Assembly: GCA_905233845.1 (NCBI GenBank)
Contig: CAJOFH010000002.1
Location: 1 to 64,000 of the forward strand
Source of the DNA: an uncultured Muribaculaceae bacterium
GTDB lineage: Bacteria; Bacteroidota; Bacteroidia; Bacteroidales; Muribaculaceae
DNA length: 64,000 nucleotides
Direction of reading: 5' to 3'
Below are positions 43,580-53,500 of the stretch, piece by piece. Below the pieces are notes generated by a model that saw only the letters and a program-made list of their open reading frames with translations, did not search any database and was not told the DNA's origin. A program made the position numbers and the translations under genes. Within the stretch, counting starts at the first letter, position 1. Each line of letters starts with the position of its first letter.

Positions 43580-44467
43580 ATGAAAAAAACATTACTTATT
43601 ATCTTGGGGGCGACGGCCTTGCTTGGCAACGCACAGCAGGTGACAGTGACATCGAGCACATCACCGCTGAAGGGCGTTGAAACGGCATTCTACCCCACCC
43701 TCAATTCGAGCGGTGACAAGTTGCTCTATAGCGACGTTGACGCTAACGGCTTGAAGATGCTTGACTTCTCGACCAATCAAGTCTCTACCATCAGCAATGA
43801 TGGCGGCGCAGGCTTCGATGCAAAGTGGAGCGCCGACGGTAAAGTGTATTACGTTACCAGTAAGGTTGATGAGAAAAGCCGACTGGTGTATCGCACTGGT
43901 ATGCGCTATGACCTTGCGCAGAAAGCTAATGACGTGGTACTAGAGGCTCAGCATGGTGCCGTACACCTTGAGACTGGCACAAGAGGCATGGCGATGAATG
44001 GCGAGAGACGCAACTATGCCACAAGTCCCAACCGTGGAGTGAGCGTTTATACCACTGGTTCGCAACTTGTTGTGAACATCAACGGCAAAGAGAACCGCTA
44101 CACACCAGTTGAGAGCTATGCTGGCTACTTGTGGTCGTCAATCTCTCCCAATGGTGACAAGATTGCCTTCTTTGCCGCAGGCAAGGGAATAGTTGTCACC
44201 GACCTCCGTGGCAAGGTGCTCGCCGAGCTTGGCAACTACGAGATGCCTTGCTGGTACAACAACGACTACATAGTAGCTCAGAACGCTACCGACGACGGCT
44301 ATCAGTTCACATCGTCACAGATATTACTGCTGAAAGCCGACGGCACTTTTAAGCATGAGCTCACACCCAAGACCTCGATGACCATGCAACCCACAAGTGG
44401 TGGCGGCAAAATTGCCTACACCACGATAGACGGAAACCTCACCGTAATAACTATCGACATTAAATAA
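43580..44467 (+). CDS. TolB-like beta-propeller periplasmic protein
   Basis: A 295-residue exported protein with signal peptide MKKTLLIILGATALLGNAQ. PD40/TolB-type blades are visible: FYPTLNSSGDKLLYSDVDANGLKM, FDAKWSADGKVYYVTS, LWSSISPNGDKIAFFAAGKGIVV and QPTSGGGKIAYTTI. It lies 23 bases upstream of the secreted amidase gene on the same strand, so the two are probably co-transcribed. The propeller may bind peptides or peptidoglycan-associated proteins, but this is inference. Confidence 0.82.
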   Translation: MKKTLLIILGATALLGNAQQVTVTSSTSPLKGVETAFYPTLNSSGDKLLYSDVDANGLKMLDFSTNQVSTISNDGGAGFDAKWSADGKVYYVTSKVDEKSRLVYRTGMRYDLAQKANDVVLEAQHGAVHLETGTRGMAMNGERRNYATSPNRGVSVYTTGSQLVVNINGKENRYTPVESYAGYLWSSISPNGDKIAFFAAGKGIVVTDLRGKVLAELGNYEMPCWYNNDYIVAQNATDDGYQFTSSQILLLKADGTFKHELTPKTSMTMQPTSGGGKIAYTTIDGNLTVITIDIK

Positions 44468-44490
44468 TCACTGCAACACATTAAATTATT

Positions 44491-47076
44491 ATGAAAAAGA
44501 TTTTCTACACAATAGCATTGATGATGGTTGCAGTGTTTGCAGCCAATGGCCAATACATGCCACACGTCTACATTAATCCTGGTCACGGTGGACACGAGAG
44601 CGACGACCGCAACGTAGTTATTTATCCCTTCGCCCAAGGCGACACCGCAGGCTACTGGGAATCGAACTCTAACCTCAAAAAAGGCTTTGCCTTGAACAAC
44701 TGCCTCAAGGCTAAGGGCTATACTACCAGTATGTCGCGCGTAACCAACGACCAGAACAGCGACCTCGCTCTGTCGACCATCGTGGCACTTTGCAACAGCA
44801 GCGGTGCCGACATATTCTATGCCATCCACAGCAACGCCACTGGTGTGCCCGCCCGTCGCAACCACATTTTAGGACTTTATCGTGGTCCTACGGGTTCTCC
44901 CGTGATAGCCAACAGCGATGTGCTCGCCCAAACCCTTATGGAGCGCTTGCAAGTAAACCAAGCGGCAGTGTGGACCAGCAACTACCAGATTGCCGGTGAC
45001 TTCACATTCTACCCCGACTGGCACAATGCCGGCCTGGGTGTGCTGCGCGGCAACAACGCAGTTTCAATGTTGAGCGAGGGCTCGTTCCATGACTATATCC
45101 CCGAGACCTACCGCCTGATGAACGACAACTACTGCTGGATGGAGGGTTGGAACTTCTCACTTGGCGCCGACGACTACTTCGGCTACCAATTCTTTGGTAA
45201 AGGTTGTGTAGCAGGTAATCTCCGTGACAACCGTATGCCTCGCGTTATCAACGACTTCATCATGTTTGGCGATGACAACCGCGAGCCAGTGTGCAACGCG
45301 ACTGTCATCCTGCTCGACATGGACGACAATCCACTCGACACATGCTATACCGACGACCTGTACAACGGCATTTATGCCTTCAAGATGCTCGACCCCGGCA
45401 CTTATAAAATTAAGGTGGAGCAAGAGCACTACTTCAGCCAAACCAAGCAGGTGACTATTGAGGCCAACCACTCAAGTTACTGCAACTTCGACCTTGCTCG
45501 AGTGCGTGAGACACCTCCCGAGGTCATCAACTACTCACCAGTATGGAACGAAGGCGATGCCCCTCTCAAAGCCAACATACCAGTGGTGCTCGAGTTCAAC
45601 TGGGACATGAACACCGAAATCACCGAGGCTGCATTCCACATTGAGCCAGCAGTGGATGGCCACTTCCGTTGGGAGGACAGCAATTACCGCATGGTATTTG
45701 AGCCTAACGACGCCTACGAAATCAACACCCTCTACACCGTGACACTCGACACTACCGCCGAGCACGGTGGCGGCATGAAGATGCAGGAGCCTTTCACCCT
45801 GCAGTTCAAGACCACCTACCGCAAGTACCTTGAGGTTATTGACATCTTCCCGCATGAGGGCGACCCGGTACACTACAAGAGTGCGACCATCGAACTCCGT
45901 ACCGACTCGATGCTCAACAACAGTTACTACTACGACAAAATCGTCCTTACCGACAAGGATGGCAACGCCCTCACCTACAACCGCCGCAACACCAAGACCG
46001 GTAAGATTGGTGATCCGTTCGGCTTTATTCGCATCCCTGTTGCCACCACCATGGTTCCCGGCGAGGAATACACTCTCACAATTGCCAAGGAGATGGACGA
46101 CACCGCAGGAATCCATCTGCCCGAAACCATCGTCCATAAGTTCATTGCTGTTGACGCTGGCGAAGATAAACCCGACGCAACCGTGATCGAAGGCTTTGAG
46201 GACGCAAGCACATTCTCGATGGTGACAGCATCGGTAAATACCGAAGCAACAATGAGTGCTTCAACCGACCGTCTCTTCGGCAGCAAGTCGCTGCAAATCA
46301 AGTATAACGCAGTACCTTGTGGAGATTATGTGTTCACCAGCACAGCTATCGATGATGCCATTATCAATGGTAATGAAGAACTCTCATTACACATCAATGG
46401 CGACATGAGCAACGTTTTCTTAAGCATTGATCTCAGGAGTACCGATGACAATAGTCTCAAGACTATAGACTTTGGCAAGATTGACTTCCACGGATGGCGT
46501 TATGTTACTGGCAAGGGAAATCTCCAGCCTGAGAAGACCTACAAAATTGAGTCGATTATCATTTCGAGTGACACCACCGAGCCTATCAAGAGCGCTACCA
46601 TCAAGCTCGACAACCTGCTCAAGTGTCAGAAGAATTCGGGAGTATATGGCGATGTAAACGGCGACGGAATAGTAAGCAGTGTCGATATCACAGCAATCTA
46701 CAACTACCTGCTTAACGGCGATGACACCTACTTGAGCACAAGCGACGTTGACGGCGATGGTGTGGTTTCGAGCGTGGACATCACTATACTCTACAACATC
46801 TTACTTGGCAACAACAGCAGCAAGGCGCCAGAGGCCGAACAAGAGCCCGTCACCAACACTACCGTAAAGGTAGGTCCAGTGCCTTCGAGCGACTATATCG
46901 TGGCAAGCGCGACTGGCTACATCCAGGGTGTAGAACTATACGACATGAACGGCAACCTGGTGGCACGCAACGGCGGCAACTACATGAATGTTGAAGGCAT
47001 GCGCGACGGCCATTATATATTAAAGGTGTATTCAGGCACCGAAGTATCGTCTCACCACGTAGCAGTGAAACACTGA
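44491..47076 (+). CDS. Secreted N-acetylmuramoyl-L-alanine amidase with dockerin and Por-type sorting domain
   Basis: An 861-residue exported protein. Signal peptide 1-20. The Amidase_3 domain (about 24-220) has zinc ligands H32 (INPGHGG), E57 (YWESNSNL) and H113 (AIHSNATG), and catalytic E196 (MLSEGSF). It cleaves the bond between MurNAc and L-alanine. A CarboxypepD_reg-like domain (about 255-335), Ig-like domains (about 345-555) and a carbohydrate-binding-like region follow. A dockerin-like pair of calcium repeats (about 720-772, GDVNGDGIVSSVDITAIYNYLL) comes next. The C-terminal sorting domain (about 790-861) ends LKVYSGTEVSSHHVAVKH, typical of type IX secretion cargo. Confidence 0.9.
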   Translation: MKKIFYTIALMMVAVFAANGQYMPHVYINPGHGGHESDDRNVVIYPFAQGDTAGYWESNSNLKKGFALNNCLKAKGYTTSMSRVTNDQNSDLALSTIVALCNSSGADIFYAIHSNATGVPARRNHILGLYRGPTGSPVIANSDVLAQTLMERLQVNQAAVWTSNYQIAGDFTFYPDWHNAGLGVLRGNNAVSMLSEGSFHDYIPETYRLMNDNYCWMEGWNFSLGADDYFGYQFFGKGCVAGNLRDNRMPRVINDFIMFGDDNREPVCNATVILLDMDDNPLDTCYTDDLYNGIYAFKMLDPGTYKIKVEQEHYFSQTKQVTIEANHSSYCNFDLARVRETPPEVINYSPVWNEGDAPLKANIPVVLEFNWDMNTEITEAAFHIEPAVDGHFRWEDSNYRMVFEPNDAYEINTLYTVTLDTTAEHGGGMKMQEPFTLQFKTTYRKYLEVIDIFPHEGDPVHYKSATIELRTDSMLNNSYYYDKIVLTDKDGNALTYNRRNTKTGKIGDPFGFIRIPVATTMVPGEEYTLTIAKEMDDTAGIHLPETIVHKFIAVDAGEDKPDATVIEGFEDASTFSMVTASVNTEATMSASTDRLFGSKSLQIKYNAVPCGDYVFTSTAIDDAIINGNEELSLHINGDMSNVFLSIDLRSTDDNSLKTIDFGKIDFHGWRYVTGKGNLQPEKTYKIESIIISSDTTEPIKSATIKLDNLLKCQKNSGVYGDVNGDGIVSSVDITAIYNYLLNGDDTYLSTSDVDGDGVVSSVDITILYNILLGNNSSKAPEAEQEPVTNTTVKVGPVPSSDYIVASATGYIQGVELYDMNGNLVARNGGNYMNVEGMRDGHYILKVYSGTEVSSHHVAVKH

Positions 47077-47127
47077 CACACTAACTGCAATTTTACGAAC
47101 AATATTAACAAATAATTAATAATTCTA

Positions 47128-49155
47128 ATGAAACGATTTTTATTTTTAATTGCAACCGTGGCGATGCTCGCCATGAACGCCAGTGCAAACATCCTGTTTG
47201 ATGTGGGCAAACTGAGATTCTGGGTTTGCGACGACGGCAAGTCGGTTTTCCTTCAAAAAGTGGTACCAGGTCAGACAGTATCGGGCGACCTCTATATTCC
47301 CCAGATAGTGAGCGACGGGGATAAAGAATATACTGTTGTGGGAATTACACAAAGTGCTTTTAGCCAACAAACCGGGTTAACGAGTGTTTACATCCCCAAC
47401 ACCGTCAAATACATCCAGAATAAAGCATTCTATAAATGCACGAGTTTAGCCAGTGTCACTGTACCGAACACTCTGGAATTTCTCGGCTACCAAGCATTTG
47501 AAAATACACCGTGGTTCAATGCCAAGCCTAACGGCCCTGTGTATTTCGGCAACACGCTCTATGTCTATAAAAACCCCAGCTCCATGCCAGCTGGCACTAA
47601 CATCGTGGTAAAAGACGGGACTACACATATAGCGGCTGATGCTTTTCTGGGCTGTGCGAATCTGACTAGTATTCACATTCCCAGTAGTGTCACATCTATT
47701 GGCGACGCTGCCTTCCTGAATTGCACCGGTCTGACAAGCGTGACCCTCCCCAACTCGGCAAAGAATCTCGGCAGCAGATTGTTCAATGGCTGCACCAGCT
47801 TGACCAGCGTAACCCTTCCGAATACAATGACTTTTATTCCTAAATCTTTTTTCAGTGGTTGTAAAGCATTGTCGAGCATTACCATCCCCAGCAACGTCGA
47901 GACAATCTTTGAGAATGCGTTCTACAATTGCAGTAGTCTGACGAGTGTGAACATTCCCAACAAAGTGAAAGCAATTGGTTACAATGCGTTCTCTGGCTGC
48001 ACCAGTTTGGCGGATATTACCGTTCCTAGTTCGGTGAGATATCTCAATTACTATGCGTTTCAAAATACCGCTTGGCTCAACAATCAACCCGACGGCATTG
48101 TGTATGCAGGCAATGTAGCATATACCTATAAGGGCACGCCATCGGGCATTCTCACCATTAAAGAAGGTACCACCGCCATAGCGTGCCAGGCCTTCTATGA
48201 ATGCTCCGGCATTACGGTATTGCGACTTCCCAACTCGCTCCTGTACATCGGCGACCAGGCGTTCCAGAAATGCACTAGCTTGACCTACTTAAACCTTCCC
48301 GGCAACTTGAAGGCAATAGGTGACGCTGCGTTCAACAGTTGCACCAACTTGACCGAAATCACCTTCCCCAATTCCCTTATCTCGGTGTACAGCATAAACG
48401 CGTTCTATAATACACAGTGGTACACCGACCAACCCGATGGCGTCTTATATGCCGGACCAGTGGCGATTGGCTATAAAGGCTCCTACCCCGCCGACAGAAT
48501 AATTACCGTGAAAGAAGGCACAAAGGCCATAGCGAATCATGGAGTGGGAACTGGTGCCCATAAAGTTATTATTCCAAACAGCGTCACAACATTGGGGGCA
48601 TATGCTTTTGAAGGTAGCTCCTCTCTGAAAGAGATTAATATTCCTCAATCAGTAACCAGCATAGGCTATTGTGCATTCCTCAGCACATCCTCCCTGGAGA
48701 GGATTGACGCTTATGTTGACCCGGCAAATGTGAAGTTGGGTGATGACGCCCTCATTATGGGTATGCCCAAATTGGAGGACTATTATAACATAATTGATTA
48801 TGGCATTTGTTTCCATTTCACTGGATCAAATCGTGGGATGGACGATTGCGTGCTTCACGTGCTGCCCGGCAAGGAGGAGAGCTTCGCCAACGCTTGGAGC
48901 TGGGCTCGATTCAAGAACATCGTGGGCGACCTGGGTGGCGGCACTCCTGCAGTTCACGGCGATGTTGACGGCGACGGAGTAGTGAGCAGCGTCGATATCA
49001 CTGCAATCTACAACTACCTGCTTAACGGCGATGACACCTACTTGAGCACAAGCGACGTTGACGGCGATGGCGTGGTTTCCAGCGTGGATATCACTATAAT
49101 TTACAACATTTTGCTTGGCAACAGCAAGGCTCCAGAGACTGCCACTATAAATTAA
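47128..49155 (+). CDS. BspA-like leucine-rich repeat protein with dockerin, truncated sorting domain
   Basis: A 675-residue exported protein with signal peptide MKRFLFLIATVAMLAMNASA. LRR_5 / BspA repeats fill about 55-560 (CTSLASVTVPNTLEFLGYQAF and similar), with periodic spacers containing a W..QPDGVLYAG motif. A dockerin-like pair (about 610-665) is nearly identical in DNA to that of the upstream amidase. The protein stops at NSKAPETATIN. The bases just after the stop still encode, one frame away, the end of a Por-type sorting domain (LKVYTG...SSHHVVVKH). The gene has therefore lost most of its C-terminal sorting domain. Confidence 0.88.
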   Translation: MKRFLFLIATVAMLAMNASANILFDVGKLRFWVCDDGKSVFLQKVVPGQTVSGDLYIPQIVSDGDKEYTVVGITQSAFSQQTGLTSVYIPNTVKYIQNKAFYKCTSLASVTVPNTLEFLGYQAFENTPWFNAKPNGPVYFGNTLYVYKNPSSMPAGTNIVVKDGTTHIAADAFLGCANLTSIHIPSSVTSIGDAAFLNCTGLTSVTLPNSAKNLGSRLFNGCTSLTSVTLPNTMTFIPKSFFSGCKALSSITIPSNVETIFENAFYNCSSLTSVNIPNKVKAIGYNAFSGCTSLADITVPSSVRYLNYYAFQNTAWLNNQPDGIVYAGNVAYTYKGTPSGILTIKEGTTAIACQAFYECSGITVLRLPNSLLYIGDQAFQKCTSLTYLNLPGNLKAIGDAAFNSCTNLTEITFPNSLISVYSINAFYNTQWYTDQPDGVLYAGPVAIGYKGSYPADRIITVKEGTKAIANHGVGTGAHKVIIPNSVTTLGAYAFEGSSSLKEINIPQSVTSIGYCAFLSTSSLERIDAYVDPANVKLGDDALIMGMPKLEDYYNIIDYGICFHFTGSNRGMDDCVLHVLPGKEESFANAWSWARFKNIVGDLGGGTPAVHGDVDGDGVVSSVDITAIYNYLLNGDDTYLSTSDVDGDGVVSSVDITIIYNILLGNSKAPETATIN

Positions 49156-49209
49156 AAGGTGTATACTGGCAATACAATCAGCAGCCATCATGTTGTAGTG
49201 AAACACTAA
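49156..49209 (+). pseudogene. Out-of-frame remnant of type IX sorting domain
   Basis: Read from TTA at 49153 with one A skipped, the sequence gives LKVYTGNTISSHHVVVKH and a stop, matching the amidase C-terminus LKVYSGTEVSSHHVAVKH. It marks a deletion plus frameshift at the end of the preceding BspA-like gene. Confidence 0.85.
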
Positions 49210-49241
49210 GGACAAGTAAGGAACCACTAAGATTAAGAACG

Positions 49242-49282
49242 GGTGATGTTGTTAAAAAAAATAACAACATCGCCTATTTTTT
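49242..49282 (+). terminator. Terminator after the BspA/dockerin gene
   Basis: 13-bp stem with one G-U pair (GGTGATGTTGTTA at 49242-49254, TAACAACATCGCC at 49262-49274) followed by TATTTTTT. Confidence 0.88.
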
Positions 49283-49344
49283 ACTAAATAATGTATTGTT
49301 GTGTTAAACTTTATATAAATTTTATTAATTCGAATTATAATTTA

Positions 49345-49352
49345 TAATTTTG
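49345..49352 (+). promoter_or_regulatory. -7 box for the sugar-kinase gene
   Basis: TAATTTTG at 49345-49352, 65 bases before the start codon. No clear -33 element. Confidence 0.45.
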
Positions 49353-49416
49353 CAGCCAGAAATAAATCTCCACCAAAAAAATCACATAAAATACTAAACT
49401 TTACTATAGCAAAATA

Positions 49417-50283
49417 ATGAGTGCAAGTCAATTTGCAAAAGTAATTGCCGAGAGCACGTCAAATCACTCCGAGTGGAGTTTAATAGACGGCAACAATGTG
49501 GTTGCTCATGCCATCATCTCAGGCATCAACCCCTATTTCCAAACCCGCCGCGAGATAAGTCACATCATCAGGCTCGAGTTGCCTCGTGACTTTTTCAAAC
49601 GCCGTTGGGACCGCATCATGTTTTATGGAGCAGGCTGCTCAACTCCTGAACGTAAAAAGATTGTTGAACTGTCGTTGGTGGCACAGTTCAAGACCCCTGT
49701 CACTGTAGAGAGTGACCTCGTGGGTGCTGCTCACGGCCTTCTTCAACACGAAGCAGGCTTAGCATGTATCTTAGGAACAGGATCAAACTCATGCTTCTAC
49801 GATGGTGAGCGCATCACCAAGAGCGTCACCTCAGGCGGCTTTATCCTGGGCGATGAAGGTAGTGGCTCGTCGATGGGTCGCATCTTCTTGAGCGACGTAT
49901 TGAAGAACCTTGCCCCACGCGAGTTGATTGAGAAGTTCTATGATGTGAACAAGATTACCAGTGCTGATGTTTTGGACTCGGTGTACAACAACCCACACGC
50001 CAACAACAATCTTCACAACTACTCATTCTTCCTTGCCGACAACCTCGACAACGAGTATGCCCGCAATCTTGTCACCACCGAGATTAAGCGATTCTTCGAT
50101 CGTAATCTTTGCCAATATGATTACAAAGACTACCCCGTGTGCTTCGTCGGCTCGGTTGCCACACGCTACAGCGAGATTCTTCTACAAGTAGCTTACAGCT
50201 ACAACATGAACGTGAAGAAAATCGTGAGCGACTCAATGCCAGGACTGGTTGCTTATCATTCCATAGCACTCATGGGGCAATAA
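49417..50283 (+). CDS. BadF/BadG-family N-acetylhexosamine (MurNAc/GlcNAc) kinase-like protein
   Basis: A 288-residue ASKHA-fold protein of the BcrAD/BadFG group, the family that contains MurK kinases of MurNAc and GlcNAc. Family blocks are ISGINPYFQTRREISHII, RIMFYGAGCSTPERKK, VESDLVGAAHGLL, ACILGTGSNSCFYDG, GGFILGDEGSGSSMGR, NNLHNYSFFLADN and CFVGSVATRYSEILLQ. The N-terminal phosphate-1 loop, normally ADSGSTKTDW, reads AESTSNHSEW (about 11-20), so the invariant Asp and Gly are lost. It may be a regulator or a weak kinase. It precedes a peptidoglycan-related operon but has its own terminator. Confidence 0.82.
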   Translation: MSASQFAKVIAESTSNHSEWSLIDGNNVVAHAIISGINPYFQTRREISHIIRLELPRDFFKRRWDRIMFYGAGCSTPERKKIVELSLVAQFKTPVTVESDLVGAAHGLLQHEAGLACILGTGSNSCFYDGERITKSVTSGGFILGDEGSGSSMGRIFLSDVLKNLAPRELIEKFYDVNKITSADVLDSVYNNPHANNNLHNYSFFLADNLDNEYARNLVTTEIKRFFDRNLCQYDYKDYPVCFVGSVATRYSEILLQVAYSYNMNVKKIVSDSMPGLVAYHSIALMGQ

Positions 50284-50307
50284 AAAGCGGACAAAAAGAC
50301 ATCTCAT

Positions 50308-50347
50308 AAAAACATCAAACATTCACAACAGAGTGTTTGATGTTTTT
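50308..50347 (+). terminator. Terminator after the kinase-like gene
   Basis: Perfect 14-bp stem AAAAACATCAAACA (50308-50321) / TGTTTGATGTTTTT (50334-50347). Confidence 0.85.
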
Positions 50348-50442
50348 CTATGCCTAAAACCACCATTTTTAGTGTTTATTTTTCAAAAAAAAATGTTTAT
50401 AACACATAAATAAAATGCTTTTATGAAAAATGAACACTTTTT

Positions 50443-50476
50443 TTGTTTTTTATTCGAAATGTTTGTTGTATTTTTG
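50443..50476 (+). promoter_or_regulatory. Probable promoter of the peptidoglycan operon
   Basis: TATTTTTG at 50469-50476 with a TTG at 50443-50445 (23-base spacer, slightly long), 32 bases before the start of the golvesin/amidase gene. Confidence 0.55.
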
Positions 50477-50508
50477 TGAACTAAAGTTTTCAGAAAACAA
50501 AAACAATC

Positions 50509-53500
50509 ATGAATATAAGAAATAGAATATTCCTATGTGGTGCATTAGGCTTACTTTTAGCCTTGCCCGTCACTGCCACCGAAACTGGCGACACAATAGT
50601 TGTCCCAACCGAGAATATCGTGGACACAGTCAACAGCTACGAGTTTGTTGACACTGTGAAAAACACAATCACCATCACCGATAGCCAGAAAGAGAACGTT
50701 CAAAAGGTCATAGCATCCAATCTGCCCGACAAAATGGGCATTGGTAAGCTCAAGGCCAATAATATAGCCATCGTGGGTGACTCTATCAAAGTAGACCTGA
50801 GTGAGAACTTCGGCGACGTGCCTTTCACAAAAGAAAGTATCGCCACGCTCAAAGACAACATCAAGACTGCGCTTGGTGAGCAATACAGCAACCGTGAGGT
50901 CTATTTGACAATTGCCGGCAACGACATCAATAACTACTTCTCGGACTTTGACGCCAGCTACCAGCGCAAGCACAATGCCTTTGTGACACCAGTAGACGAG
51001 AACCGTCAATATAAAAAAGGATTGAGCGGGAACATCATTGCGGTGTGGCCCAGCCACGGCTGGTACTTCGAGCCTTATCTTAACCGCTGGGAGTGGCAAC
51101 GCGCACGCCTGTTCCACACAGTTGAGGACATGTACACCCACAGTTACATGATACCCTTCATCATGCCCATGCTCGAGAACGCTGGCGCCTACGTTTGGGA
51201 CCCTCGCGAGCGTGATACCCACAACTTTGGTGCTGTCGTCGACAATGATGGTGACCATGCCCAAAAAGGCTACCACGAGAACAATGGTAAAAAGAAATGG
51301 AAAAACGGTGAGGGAAAAGGCTTCGGCTACTACCGCAGCGAGTACAAAGACTTTGAGAGCCCTTTTGATGAGGGCTCATACCGCATGGTGGAAGTAGAGA
51401 ACGACAAGAACAATAAACTCGCGCAAGCATCATGGGATGTGGAAATGCCTGAGGCAGGCACCTATGCCATCTACGTCAGCTACAAGTCGCTTCCCAACAG
51501 TGCTCATGACGCCAACTATACAATTAATTCACTTGAAGGAGCTCAACAGTTTATCGTTGACCAAACGATGGCTGGCGGCGTGTGGGTTTACCTTGGCTCT
51601 TTCCAGCTCGCCAAGGGCATGAACAAGAGCGTAGTTACCCTCAACAACCTCAGTAGCCAGAAAAATGCTGTAATTACTGCCGATGCCATCAAGGTGGGCG
51701 GTGGTAAGGGCAACATCGTGCGCCGCGTGGCACTTCCTACCCCCGAGAACATAGCAATCGCCGAGAAAAACGACGACATGAAATATCTGGGCAAAGAAGG
51801 AATCGACTACCAATATGTGGGCAGTGGCGACCACCCCTGGTTCCACCTTGGAGCACGTTACTTCTTGCAGTGGTCGGGATTCCCCCACAAAGTATATTCC
51901 ACAAGTGACGGAATCAACGATTACGTTGACGACTACCGCAGCCGTGGAGAATGGGTGAACTACCTGGCCGGCGGCAGCGATGTGCTTCCTAACAAACCTG
52001 GCCTAAAAGTTCCCATTGACGTATCGTTCTGCCTACACACTGATGCTGGTACAACGCCCAACGATGACATCATTGGCACACTGCTTATCTACTGTACCAC
52101 TAAGAATGGCAAACAGTTCGGAAAATATGAGAATGGCACTCCTCGAGAGCTGTCAAGGCAGTTTGCCAATATCGTATCTACAGAAGTGGTTAACGACATC
52201 CGTGCCAAGTACGAGCCAAACTGGACTCGTCGCGGCATGTGGGACAAGACCTACTATGAAGCTCGTGTTCCTGAAGTTCCCGCATTGCTCATGGAGTTAC
52301 TGTCACACCAAAACTTTGCAGACATGAAATATGGACTTGACCCTGAATTCCGCTTCGACGTGAGCCGTGCCATCTACAAGGGAATTGCCAAGTTCATCGC
52401 TAAGCGAGACCACCGCGAGTGCGTTATTCAGCCGTTGCCTGTAAACTCGTTTGCCATCAGCAAAATGAGCGAGAGCCTTCATATGCTCAGTTGGGAGCCC
52501 ACTTCTGATCCTTTGTGCCCCAGTGCCGAAGCCAAGAAGTACGTTGTTCTTGAGCAAGTGGGCCTCGATGGTGGCTTTAAAGAGATTGAGGTTGTTGATA
52601 AGACTTTCTGTTCGGTCTATATCACCGATAACGAGATACACAGCTTCAAGATAATCGCCATGAACGACGGTGGCCGCAGCTTCCCAAGCGAGACATTAAG
52701 TGTGGGCGTTGCTAAGAACAGCAAAGGAACCGTGATGGTCATCAACAATTTTACCCGCGTGAGCGCCCCCGACTGGTTTGAGAGCGGCAATATGGCAGGC
52801 TTCTACGACAATAAAGACCATGGAGTTCCTTATATGGAGCAAATCAACTATCTGGGCTCGCAGTTTGAGTTCCGTCGCGACCATCAGTGGCGCGATGACG
52901 ACGCTCCAGGTTTCGGAGCCAGCCGCAGCAATTACGAGACTCAGAACATCGCTGGAAACACTTTCAACTACCCATCACGCCACGGCGAAGCCATCATGAA
53001 CGCAGGTTACTCTTTTATCTCAAGCAGTGCCAAAGCCTTTGAGAAAGGAAACTTGGACCTCAATGACATCAAAACCATTGATATCATCATGGGCAAACAA
53101 AAGGAGACACCCACTGGCCGGGGAGCAAAACCCTCGCGATATAAAGCCTTCAACAATGAGCTTATAAACGCAATCACTGCCTACACCCGCAACGGCGGCA
53201 ACGTGCTCATGACTGGAGCCTACGTCGGCAGCGACATCTGGGACAAGGACAAGAATAAGACCAACTCCACCGAGAAAAACTTCGCTCAAAAAGTGATGGG
53301 TTATACTTGGGTTGACGGACGTGCTACCCTTACTGGTGAGGTTTATAGCGTCCCCACCGTACTCAAGATGAGTGACGGCATGGGCAAGCTCTCGTTCTAC
53401 ACTACCCTCAACAGCGACTTCTATGCTGTTGAGTCGCCTGATGCAATCAAGGCCAGTGACGACAAGGGGGCCACTATCCTGCGCTACAGCGAGAACAACA

